A DNA stretch of 22,966 nt from DASQQQ01 sp036390995 (lineage in GTDB: Bacteria; Actinomycetota; UBA4738; HRBIN12). The stretch is from assembly GCA_036390995.1 (NCBI GenBank), contig DASWAT010000088.1, forward strand, positions 1 through 22,966. Direction: 5' to 3'. The position numbers and the translations under genes are program-made. Under the pieces are notes generated by a model. That model saw only the letters and a list, made by a program, of their open reading frames with translations, was not told the origin of the DNA and ran no database searches. Positions 1-6,945 of this stretch are shown here, one piece after another (the first letter of the stretch is position 1; each line of letters opens with the position of its first letter).

Positions 1-729
1 CAGCACCCATGCGAGGTGACGCTCGACCGGGTCGGTCGAGGCCGGCCCCAGCCGGCCCGCCGGCCCATGCCCCGGGAGATGGACGCGGGCGCCCGCCTCG
101 CGGATCCGGCCGATCGCGCGCAGGAGCCCTCGGACCGATCCGCTGCCCACGTAGGGTTCGCAGTCCACGTACCAGAGGTCGCCACAAAGGATCACGTCGT
201 CCGGCTCAACGAACGCCCACAGGTCACCGTCGGTATGCGCGGGCTCCTCCGGCCGGAGGTGAACGCGGACGCCTCCACCCAGTTCGACCGTCTCCGGTCG
301 TTCGATCTCGCGCTCGGGAACGACGATCCGCACGCGACGGCCTTCTTCCGCGGCGCCCGGGTACCCGCGCTCGTACTGGACACCCGGTGCCGAGCCTTCG
401 ACCACGTTGCGCTGCAGGCGTGCGCAAGCGCTCGCGCGCGCGAGCACACGGGCGGGCGGCGCGAACCGCTCCGCCCCCATCGTGTGGTCGTCGTGGGCGT
501 GGGAAAGGACGAGGTCACGGACGGGAGGCCCCGCCTTGTCCACCGCGGCGCGCAGTTCATCGGCGAACCGGAAGCAGTTCGCGTCGAAGACCAGCGTCGC
601 GTCCCTCCCCCGGACGATCGCGGAGTTCGAGGCCGGGAACCCGCCCGCGTGGTAGGCGGTCACGTTCGGCCCAAGGGGATCCAGCCCCCGGGGTGGGTAC
701 GCACCGAACGGCCACGCGCTCGTGGACAT
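1..729 (-). CDS. MBL-fold metallo-hydrolase (partial, C-terminus outside window)
   Basis: Reading the minus strand from ATG at 729 gives an open frame of 243 codons that runs off the left edge. It carries the metallo-beta-lactamase-fold metal ligands in order: HAHDDH (motif 1, around residue 67), a later HTDGDL, GDLWY, and LPGHGP near the left edge. These are the expected ligands of a two-metal hydrolase in the glyoxalase II/lactamase-like superfamily. The N-terminus has no signal peptide, so the protein is probably cytoplasmic. The frame stays open upstream to an ATG at 777, but 729 is preferred because the globular domain begins soon after it. Neither start has a convincing ribosome-binding site. 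It diverges from the aminotransferase gene. The substrate cannot be told: thioester, lactone and phosphoester hydrolases share these motifs. Confidence 0.85.
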   Translation of the reverse strand, partial: MSTSAWPFGAYPPRGLDPLGPNVTAYHAGGFPASNSAIVRGRDATLVFDANCFRFADELRAAVDKAGPPVRDLVLSHAHDDHTMGAERFAPPARVLARASACARLQRNVVEGSAPGVQYERGYPGAAEEGRRVRIVVPEREIERPETVELGGGVRVHLRPEEPAHTDGDLWAFVEPDDVILCGDLWYVDCEPYVGSGSVRGLLRAIGRIREAGARVHLPGHGPAGRLGPASTDPVERHLAWVL

Positions 730-810
730 CGGGGCCGAGACTATCGCCTGCGGACAAACCGCTCCGGCTTCATCCATCCTCGCGGGCGCGGTTGCTACCA
801 TGGGCCACCC
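730..810. promoter_or_regulatory. divergent intergenic region, possible aminotransferase promoter
   Basis: This gap separates the divergent hydrolase and aminotransferase genes and should hold both promoters. The only candidate element I see is TACCAT at 795-800, which would put a transcription start close to the ATG at 811 (short or leaderless mRNA). No good -35 box is visible, so this is weak. Confidence 0.25.
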
Positions 811-2037
811 ATGGCCGAGTTCAACGTCGACCCGTACGTCGACCTCTACGCCCGGAGGACCTCCGGCATGTCCGCCTCCGAGGTCCGAGCCCTGTTCGCC
901 GTGGCCTCCCGGCCCGAGGTGGTCTCGCTCGCGGGAGGGATGCCGTTCGTCCAGGCCATCCCCGCCGAGCACGTCGCGGAGATCGTCGAGTCCGTACTCG
1001 CCGAGAAGGCCGACGTCGCCCTCCAGTACGGTGGCGGCCAGGGCTCGCCGGGCCTCCGTGCTCGGCTGGCCATGCTCATGGCCGAGGAGGGAACGCCCGC
1101 GGATCCGGAGGACATGGTCGTCACCACCGGCGCCCAGCAGGCGCTCGACCTGATCGGCAAGATCTTCATCGACCCCGAGGACGAGATCGTGATCGAGGCC
1201 CCGGCCTACGTCGGGGCGCTCTCGGCGTTCAGCGCGTACGAGCCACGCTACATCCAGGTCGACCTGGATGAGGAGGGCATGCTCGTGGAGCAGCTCGAGG
1301 ATGCCCTGGTGCACGGCGCCCGTCCGAAGTTCGTCTACACGGTGCCGAACTTCCACAACCCTGCGGGTGTGACGATGTCCCGCGCTCGCCGTGAGCATCT
1401 CGTCGCCCTGTGCCGCGAGGCCCACGTGCCGATCGTGGAGGACAACCCGTACGGGCTCCTGCGGTTCGACGGCGCCCCAGAGCCCACGCTCCGCTCGATG
1501 GACCCCCGGAACGTCATCTACCTCGGAACGGTCTCGAAGGTCTTCTCTCCCGGCGTGCGGGTCGGCTGGGCGCTCGCCGAGCCGGGTGTGCTCCAGCGTC
1601 TGATCCTGGCGAAGGAGGCGGGCGATCTGTGCGGCAGCAGCTTCACGATGCTCGTCACCGAGCGCTACTTCGAGGGCGGCCTGTGGCGCCGCAACCTGGA
1701 GCGCCTGGTGGGCGTCTATCGGAGCCGTCGCGACGCCATGCTGGCGGCCCTGGGTGAGCACTTCCCCGCCGATGCGGCGTGGACGAACCCCGCCGGCGGC
1801 TTCTACGTGTGGGCGACGCTCCCGGGCTACTTCGACACCCAGGCCATGCTGGCGGCCGCGGTAGAGCGCCGGGTCGCCTACGTGCCGGGGACGGCCTTCT
1901 ACCCGGACGGCCGGGGTGGGGACAGGATGCGGCTGTCCTTCTGCTACCCGACCGAGGAGGAGATCGCGGAGGGGGTGCGGCGGCTCGGTGAGCTCCTCGC
2001 GGACGAAGAGGAGCTGTTCCGGTCGCTATCCGGATGA
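811..2037 (+). CDS. PLP-dependent aminotransferase, class I/II (LysN/2-aminoadipate transaminase-like)
   Basis: The 408-residue product is a fold-type I aminotransferase of the MocR-related class without the helix-turn-helix domain. Visible motifs are TTGAQQALDL (cofactor phosphate region), VPNFHNPAGVTMS (Asn contacting PLP), IVEDNPYG (Asp to the pyridine nitrogen and the Tyr), and GTVSKVFSPGVRVGW with the Schiff-base lysine K243. A C-terminal Arg in MRLSFCYP should bind the substrate carboxylate. The frame is open far upstream, but homologous sequence begins at MAEFNVDPY, so ATG 811 is chosen. Its stop overlaps the start of ddl by 4 bp (ATGA), so the two are translationally coupled. The family transaminates branched, aromatic or 2-aminoadipate substrates. 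The link to ddl hints at amino-acid supply for the cell wall, but that is inference only. Confidence 0.9.
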   Translation: MAEFNVDPYVDLYARRTSGMSASEVRALFAVASRPEVVSLAGGMPFVQAIPAEHVAEIVESVLAEKADVALQYGGGQGSPGLRARLAMLMAEEGTPADPEDMVVTTGAQQALDLIGKIFIDPEDEIVIEAPAYVGALSAFSAYEPRYIQVDLDEEGMLVEQLEDALVHGARPKFVYTVPNFHNPAGVTMSRARREHLVALCREAHVPIVEDNPYGLLRFDGAPEPTLRSMDPRNVIYLGTVSKVFSPGVRVGWALAEPGVLQRLILAKEAGDLCGSSFTMLVTERYFEGGLWRRNLERLVGVYRSRRDAMLAALGEHFPADAAWTNPAGGFYVWATLPGYFDTQAMLAAAVERRVAYVPGTAFYPDGRGGDRMRLSFCYPTEEEIAEGVRRLGELLADEEELFRSLSG

Positions 2038-2999
2038 GCGAGCAGCCGCTCGAGCGGATCGACGGTCGGATCGCGGTCCTGGCGGGTGGGCAGGCGCCCG
2101 AGCGTGAGGTCTCGCTCCGGTCCGGTCACCGCGTGATGACCGCGCTCCAGTCGAAGGGCTACGACGCCTTCCTCCTCGACCCCGCGGACGGCAAGCTGGT
2201 CGAAACCCTTTCCAGCGCAACGATCACGGCGTGCTTCATCACCCTTCACGGCAGGGACGGCGAGGACGGCACCGTGCAGCGAGTCCTGGAGCTCCTGGAC
2301 GTGCCGTACACGGGAACGGCGCCGTTCGCCTGCCAGATCACGTTCGACAAGGTCCTCATGAAGGAGGTCCTTCGCGCCGCCGGTGTCCCCACACCCGACT
2401 GGGCCACGATCCAGGCAGCAGCGATCCGCGACCTCGGGGCCGGCCCTGCGCTTGCCCGCGTGTCGGAACGGGTGGGGATGCCGGCCGTGGTGAAGCCCTC
2501 GCGGGCGGGCTCGGCCATGGGGATCTCGTTCGTCGACCGCGAGGCCGACCTGCCACACGCTGTGATGAGCGCCCTGTCCTTCTCGGACGCTGTCGTGGTC
2601 GAACGCAAGGTCGAGGGTCCGGAGGTAGCCGCGTCGATGGTCGGCACCCCCGACGAACCCCTGCCGCTGGTCGAGATCGTCCCGAGGTCCGGCGTGTTCG
2701 ACTACGCGGCCAGGTACACGCCGGGCGCGACGGAGTACTTCTCCCCGGCACGGCTCTCCCCCGAGATCACCGAGGTCTGCCGGAACGCGGCGGCGGCCGC
2801 GTTCCGCGCCTTGGGACTGCGCGACGTGAGCCGCGCGGACGTGTTGGTCGACCGGGAGGGCCGCCCTTGGGTCGTCGACGTGAACATCTCCCCCGGCATG
2901 ACCGACACGAGCTTGCTCCCGATGTCCGCGCAGGCGGCGGGGATGCCGTTCCCCGACCTGTGCGAGCGGATCCTCCTGCTCGCCGTGCGACGGAGGTGA
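2034..2999 (+). CDS. ddl: D-alanine-D-alanine ligase
   Basis: This ATP-grasp enzyme joins two D-alanines for peptidoglycan precursor synthesis in the cytosol. At 321 residues it has normal Ddl length. The N-terminal domain has AVLAGGQAPEREVSLRSG and LHGRDGEDGTVQ, the typical substrate-binding segments. The central ATP-grasp domain has VVKPSRAGSAMGIS. The C-terminal metal-binding segment reads VVDVNISPGMTDTSLLP, where the family usually has EVN; here Asp replaces Glu, a conservative change. It starts inside the stop of the aminotransferase gene (ATGA at 2034-2037). It converges on parB across an 80-bp gap. Other D-Ala-D-X ligases (lactate, serine) share the fold, but nothing here points to a vancomycin-resistance type. 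Confidence 0.92.
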   Translation: MSEQPLERIDGRIAVLAGGQAPEREVSLRSGHRVMTALQSKGYDAFLLDPADGKLVETLSSATITACFITLHGRDGEDGTVQRVLELLDVPYTGTAPFACQITFDKVLMKEVLRAAGVPTPDWATIQAAAIRDLGAGPALARVSERVGMPAVVKPSRAGSAMGISFVDREADLPHAVMSALSFSDAVVVERKVEGPEVAASMVGTPDEPLPLVEIVPRSGVFDYAARYTPGATEYFSPARLSPEITEVCRNAAAAAFRALGLRDVSRADVLVDREGRPWVVDVNISPGMTDTSLLPMSAQAAGMPFPDLCERILLLAVRRR

Positions 3000-3013
3000 G
3001 CGGCGGACGAAGC

Positions 3014-3042
3014 GTCCACTAGTCTGGCCCAGACTAGTGGAC
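3014..3042. terminator. perfect 29-bp palindrome between convergent ddl and parB
   Basis: The arms GTCCACTAGTCTGG and CCAGACTAGTGGAC are exact reverse complements around a single central C. The site lies between the stops of two convergent genes, so a bidirectional transcription terminator is the simple reading. No T-run follows on either strand, which makes intrinsic termination uncertain. A protein-binding site is the alternative. A weaker 6-bp stem (ACGAGC/GCTCGT) lies just to the right. Confidence 0.5.
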
Positions 3043-3080
3043 GAAGCAGAACGAGCGCTTCCTCACGACGGGCTCGTCCG

Positions 3081-3962
3081 CTAGTTACCCGGGGCCAGCC
3101 CCGGGCCCGACCCGATGATCTCCGAGACGATCCGCTCGAGGTCGTCGGCGGATCCGAACTCGACCACGATGCGCCCTCGCTTCCTCCCCATCTGGATCGT
3201 CACTCGGGTGGCAAGCTGCTCGGACAGGATCTCCTCGACTTCGGCGAGCGAGCTCTGCTCGGCCGTGGCCGACGGCTCGGCAACCGGCGAGGCCTCCTTC
3301 GCGGGCTGCTCCACGAACCGGCGGACGATCTCCTCCACCTCCCGTACCGAGAGATCCTCCGCCGCAGCCCGAAGGGCCAGGCTCGCTTGGGCCTCCCCGT
3401 CGCCGAGCGCGAGCAGCGCGCGGCCGTGTCCGGCTTGGATCTTCCGCTCGGCCAGGAGCTGCTGGACGCCGGCCGGGAGCTGGAGGAGGCGGATCGTGTT
3501 GGCCACATGCGAGCGGGACACCCCAAGACGCTCGGCGAGGGTCTCCTGCTTCAATCCGAGCTCGTCCAGCAGCTCATGGAAGGCCTCGGCCAGCTCCATG
3601 GGGTTCAGGTCCTCACGGTGGATGTTCTCGATGAGGGCCTCTCGGAGCGAATCGGCATCGTCGCTCTCCCGAACCACCGCGGGGACGGTGGCCAGCCCCG
3701 CCTTCCTGGCAGCACGCAGCCTGCGCTCCCCCGCGATCAGCTCGAACCCGGCCTCGGTCTTGCGTACGACGATCGGCTGGAGCACACCGACCTCTCGGAT
3801 GGACAGCGCCAACGCGTCGAGCGACTCGTTCTCGAAGCTCACTCGAGGCTGGCGTGGATTCGGCGAGACCCCCTCCACCGGGATCTCGAGCAACCCGACG
3901 CCCTCCTCGGCAGCTCCGGGGATCAGCGCCGACAGCCCGCGACCCAGCCCGCCTCGTTTCAT
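3081..3962 (-). CDS. parB: chromosome-partitioning protein ParB (CTPase clamp)
   Basis: ParB loads at parS, spreads as a CTP-dependent sliding clamp and works with ParA to separate origins. The 293-residue product starts at ATG 3962 with the ParA-interacting motif LGRGLSALIPG. An ATG 13 codons upstream lies inside parA and is not favoured. The CTP-binding motifs follow: GERRLRAARKAG and ENIHREDLNPMELAEAF (His where most homologues have Gln). Next comes the helix-turn-helix KQETLAERLGVSRSHVANTIRLLQL. A linker leads to the C-terminal dimerisation domain ending in IVSEIIGSGPG. The start codon overlaps the parA stop (ATGA, 3959-3962) and a GGAGG lies just upstream. The cognate parS site is at 6177-6192. 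Confidence 0.96.
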   Translation of the reverse strand: MKRGGLGRGLSALIPGAAEEGVGLLEIPVEGVSPNPRQPRVSFENESLDALALSIREVGVLQPIVVRKTEAGFELIAGERRLRAARKAGLATVPAVVRESDDADSLREALIENIHREDLNPMELAEAFHELLDELGLKQETLAERLGVSRSHVANTIRLLQLPAGVQQLLAERKIQAGHGRALLALGDGEAQASLALRAAAEDLSVREVEEIVRRFVEQPAKEASPVAEPSATAEQSSLAEVEEILSEQLATRVTIQMGRKRGRIVVEFGSADDLERIVSEIIGSGPGLAPGN

Positions 3963-5566
3963 CGCTTCCCTCCTCTTCCGCTTCTGCGGAACAAGCTCCA
4001 CCGCCGCTTCGGCGGCTCCTCACCCTCGTGCACCTGTGGCTCCTCCTGAGGAGGACGCTCTGGCAGGTCGACATCCACCTCGTCGTCGATGACGATGATC
4101 GTGGAAGGCTCGACGCTCCGTGTGGGCTCAGGCGCCGGGTGAACCTCGCCCGGTTGACGCGACCCATCCTGCGATCCGGACGACTCGGCCTCCACCAGGC
4201 GCCGAGGCTCGGCCCCACGTCGTCCGAGGGGGCCGGTCTCTACCTCAGGTCCCTGGGCAAAGGCCTTCGACCGAACCCCCGGCGGGGTTGATGGAGACGA
4301 CTCGCCTGCAGTCTCCACCTCGGCTTGCGACGAACCCCCCTCTTTGCTCGACCCGCGATCGACGTCCACGTGCGGTTCCGCCAAGGCAACAGGCTCGACC
4401 TCCACGGTCCGGTCGAGCTGGGGCGCGCCCTCGGGGGGAGGAACCAACGTCTCGGCCTCGGGTTCGGCTTCGATCTCGAGCTCTGCGTCCGATCGTTCCT
4501 CGATCTCGACCTCCTCTTCGACCGCCGGCGACAGCGGGTGAGGAGCCGTCATCACGTGTGGTTCCGGAGGCTGGATCACCACCGTGGGGAATGCGTCGAA
4601 CGTGGGCATGGGCTCGTTCGGAGGCTCGCGTTCGGCCACCTCCCGCGCCAGGTCGCGATAGCACTCCGCCCCCTTGGACCTGGGATCGTAAACGGTGATC
4701 GGCTGTCCGAAGCCCGGTGCCTCGGAGAGCCGCACCGTCCTGGGGATGATCGTCTTGTAGACGCGGTCGCCGAAGAACTTGCGGACTTCATCCACCACCT
4801 GCTCCGAGAGCTTGGTCCTTGGATCGAACATCGTCATGACGATCCCCGTGAGCTGGAGGCTCGGGTTGACGTTCTGCTGCACAAGGCGGACGTTCCGCAG
4901 CAACTGGCCCAGGCCCTCCAGGGCGTAGTACTCGCACTGGATCGGAACGATGAGCTCCTCGGCCGCCGCCAGCGCGTTCACGGTGAGCAATCCAAGGGAG
5001 GGTGGACAGTCGAGGAAGATGAAGTCGTAGCCTGCCTCGTGGAGAGGTTCAAGCGCCTTGCGCAGGCGGAGCTCCCTGGAGAACCGGCTGACGAGCTCGA
5101 TCTCGGCTCCCGCCAGATCGATGGTGGATGGCACGGCGAACAGGTTCTCCACCGGGGTGGGTATCACCGCATCGGCCATGGGGGCCTCGGCAGCCAGGAC
5201 ATCGTAGACGGTGACCTCACGGGCCTCGTGGCGGACACCGAGCCCCGTGGAGGCATTCCCCTGAGGATCCAGGTCGACGACCAGGACCCGGTAGCCGAGC
5301 TCCGCGAGGGCTGCGCCGAGGCTGACGGCGGTGGTGCTCTTGCCCACGCCGCCTTTCTGGTTGGCCACGGCGATGATCCGGCTTTTGCGGGAGGGCGCTG
5401 CGGCGTTGGCAGGTTCGGTGGCCGAAGTGGAGGCGCGGGTCTCACCCTTCTTCGACGGGGACGCGCTGGAGGCGGTCCGGGCCTGTGGCTTCGCGGGCTG
5501 TCTCCGCTTCGAGGGCGCGCCCGGATCTGCGCCGGGCGCGGCTCGGGGGGCGGTGCGCTTGGTCAC
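3959..5566 (-). CDS. parA: chromosome-partitioning ATPase ParA with long acidic C-terminal extension
   Basis: ParA is the deviant-Walker ATPase that moves ParB-parS complexes along the nucleoid. The 535-residue product is about twice the length of a minimal Soj/ParA. Residues 1-61 are a basic, Ala/Pro/Ser-rich leader. Residues 62-313 form the ATPase, with deviant Walker A KGGVGKST (71-78), Walker A' VVDLDPQGNAST and Walker B FIFLDCPPSLG. Residues 314-535 are a low-complexity tail rich in Glu, Pro and Ser, containing TIIVIDDEVDVDLPE near the end and closing with the basic aromatic KRRWSLFRRSGRGGKR. The tail is in frame right up to the parB overlap, so it is not an annotation artefact. The start is GTG 5566, overlapping the rsmG stop (GTGA). 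The tail's function is unknown. Confidence 0.93.
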   Translation of the reverse strand: MTKRTAPRAAPGADPGAPSKRRQPAKPQARTASSASPSKKGETRASTSATEPANAAAPSRKSRIIAVANQKGGVGKSTTAVSLGAALAELGYRVLVVDLDPQGNASTGLGVRHEAREVTVYDVLAAEAPMADAVIPTPVENLFAVPSTIDLAGAEIELVSRFSRELRLRKALEPLHEAGYDFIFLDCPPSLGLLTVNALAAAEELIVPIQCEYYALEGLGQLLRNVRLVQQNVNPSLQLTGIVMTMFDPRTKLSEQVVDEVRKFFGDRVYKTIIPRTVRLSEAPGFGQPITVYDPRSKGAECYRDLAREVAEREPPNEPMPTFDAFPTVVIQPPEPHVMTAPHPLSPAVEEEVEIEERSDAELEIEAEPEAETLVPPPEGAPQLDRTVEVEPVALAEPHVDVDRGSSKEGGSSQAEVETAGESSPSTPPGVRSKAFAQGPEVETGPLGRRGAEPRRLVEAESSGSQDGSRQPGEVHPAPEPTRSVEPSTIIVIDDEVDVDLPERPPQEEPQVHEGEEPPKRRWSLFRRSGRGGKR

Positions 5567-6177
5567 TGACGGCTCATGATAACCAGCGGGCCAGAGCTTT
5601 CAAGCACGGGCGAACGCAAGAGGCTCACCGTCGCGACGTCCCCGGCCTCGAGCTCCACGGCGGATCCCTCGCCCGCGAAGTACACGAGACGCCCTCCGCT
5701 GCGTAACAGAGGGGCGGCCAGATGCCAGGTCCGCCCAAGCGGCGCAAGAGCTCTGGCGAAGCACAGATCGACCTGGACTCGCAGGTCCTGGATCCGAGTA
5801 TGAGCCGTCGACACGTTGGGCAGTTCGAGGACCTCGACGACCTGCTCGAGGAATGCCACCCTGCGTCGGCGGGACTCCACGAGGGTGATGTGGAGTCCCG
5901 GGACGGCGATTGCGACCACGACCCCGGGAAGGCCGGCGCCGGATCCCAGATCCAAGGCCTCACGGTCCTCGGGGCGGACGACCGTAGCGGCCCTCAGACA
6001 GTCCACCACATGGCGTTCCAGGATCCGATCTCGGTCCCGCTCGGAGACCATGCCGGCGTCCGCGGCCGTGGTCTGGAGCAGCGCGGTGAGGCGTTCCAGC
6101 AGCACCAGCCTTGGCGGGTTCAGCTCCAACCCAAGTTCATCGGCAGCCCGCGACAGTCGTTTCGAGTCGGCATCCAT
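5563..6177 (-). CDS. rsmG: 16S rRNA (guanine-N7) methyltransferase RsmG
   Basis: RsmG (GidB) makes m7G527 in 16S rRNA using S-adenosylmethionine; its loss gives low-level streptomycin resistance in several bacteria. The 204-residue product has the class I methyltransferase SAM motif DLGSGAGLPGVVVAIAVP, followed by ITLVESRRRRVAFLEQV and the late strand LRSGGRLVYFAGEG. An in-frame TGA lies two codons upstream of ATG 6177, so this is the first possible start. The start codon shares its first base with the parS site, and upstream mRNA would begin with the parS palindrome rather than a clear ribosome-binding site. The gene overlaps parA by 4 bp and sits in the usual jag-rsmG-parA-parB order. Confidence 0.94.
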   Translation of the reverse strand: MDADSKRLSRAADELGLELNPPRLVLLERLTALLQTTAADAGMVSERDRDRILERHVVDCLRAATVVRPEDREALDLGSGAGLPGVVVAIAVPGLHITLVESRRRRVAFLEQVVEVLELPNVSTAHTRIQDLRVQVDLCFARALAPLGRTWHLAAPLLRSGGRLVYFAGEGSAVELEAGDVATVSLLRSPVLESSGPLVIMSRQ

Positions 6178-6192
6178 GTTTCACGTGAAACA
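6177..6192. promoter_or_regulatory. parS centromere site
   Basis: The 16-bp sequence TGTTTCACGTGAAACA is a perfect palindrome identical to the consensus parS bound by ParB in most bacteria. It touches the rsmG start codon and is about 4.4 kb from the proposed oriC. It is the only exact copy I noticed in the window. Confidence 0.97.
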
Positions 6193-6276
6193 CGACGGTT
6201 AGGCTCGGAGAGCAGCTCAGAGACCCCCTCCTGGAGCGAGTCTAGTCCAGACGGGAGCTGCTGCGGCCGTGAGGGG

Positions 6277-6945
6277 TCAGGAAGCGCGCGGCCGGATGAC
6301 CACTCGACGTTCGGGATCCTCACCCTTGCTGAGGGTCTCGACGCCGGAGACCCTGGCGACGGCATCGTGGACGATCTTCCGCTCGTAAGGAGTCATCGGC
6401 TCCAGCTCCTCCTCACGTCCGGTTCGGGCGACGCGATCCGCGATCTCCCTAACTCGGGACGCGAGACGGCTGCGGCGGCGCTTCCGATAGTCCTCGACAT
6501 CGACGATGACACGGCAGCGCTCGCCCGTTCGATGGGACACCACGATCCTGGTGAGCTCCTGAAGAGCGTCCAAGGTCTGTCCGTGATGTCCGATGAGCAA
6601 CCCCATGTCCTCGTCGTCGGGGCCTTCGCCGAGGATGTCCACGTACATCGTGTCGTCCTGGAGATCGGGCTCGATGCCGGCCGAGACACCCATCCGCTCG
6701 AGCAGTCCTTCGAGGAAATCCGCGGCCACCTCACCCTGCTCCTCCATCACATCCTCTGAGAGCTCAGTACCGTGGGCCCGCAGGCGCACCCGGACGACCG
6801 CGTCCTGCCCGCCCATCCCCAGGAATCCGCCCTTCGGCTCCTGGACGATGAGGACGTCGACCTCCTGTTCGCTGACGCCGAGCTCTGCGAGGGCGGCCTC
6901 GAGGGCCTCCTCAACGCTTGGGGCGCTTCTTTCGACTTCCTGCAC
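6277..6945 (-). CDS. jag: Jag/KhpB RNA-binding protein (Jag_N-KH-R3H)
   Basis: The 222-residue product has the three domains of Jag (KhpB, SpoIIIJ-associated). An N-terminal Jag_N segment reads SVEEALEAALAELGVSEQEV followed by PKGGFLGMGG. The KH-like domain contains LLIGHHGQTLDALQ, with GHHG in place of the more common GKRG loop. The C-terminal R3H domain reads PMTPYERKIVHDAV and SKGEDPERRVVI, with the Arg-x3-His signature. Family members bind RNA and affect cell division and wall synthesis in Gram-positive bacteria. The start is GTG 6945, preceded by GGGAGG at good spacing. The gene overlaps the end of yidC by 35 bp, so the two are surely co-transcribed. Confidence 0.93.
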   Translation of the reverse strand: MQEVERSAPSVEEALEAALAELGVSEQEVDVLIVQEPKGGFLGMGGQDAVVRVRLRAHGTELSEDVMEEQGEVAADFLEGLLERMGVSAGIEPDLQDDTMYVDILGEGPDDEDMGLLIGHHGQTLDALQELTRIVVSHRTGERCRVIVDVEDYRKRRRSRLASRVREIADRVARTGREEELEPMTPYERKIVHDAVARVSGVETLSKGEDPERRVVIRPRAS

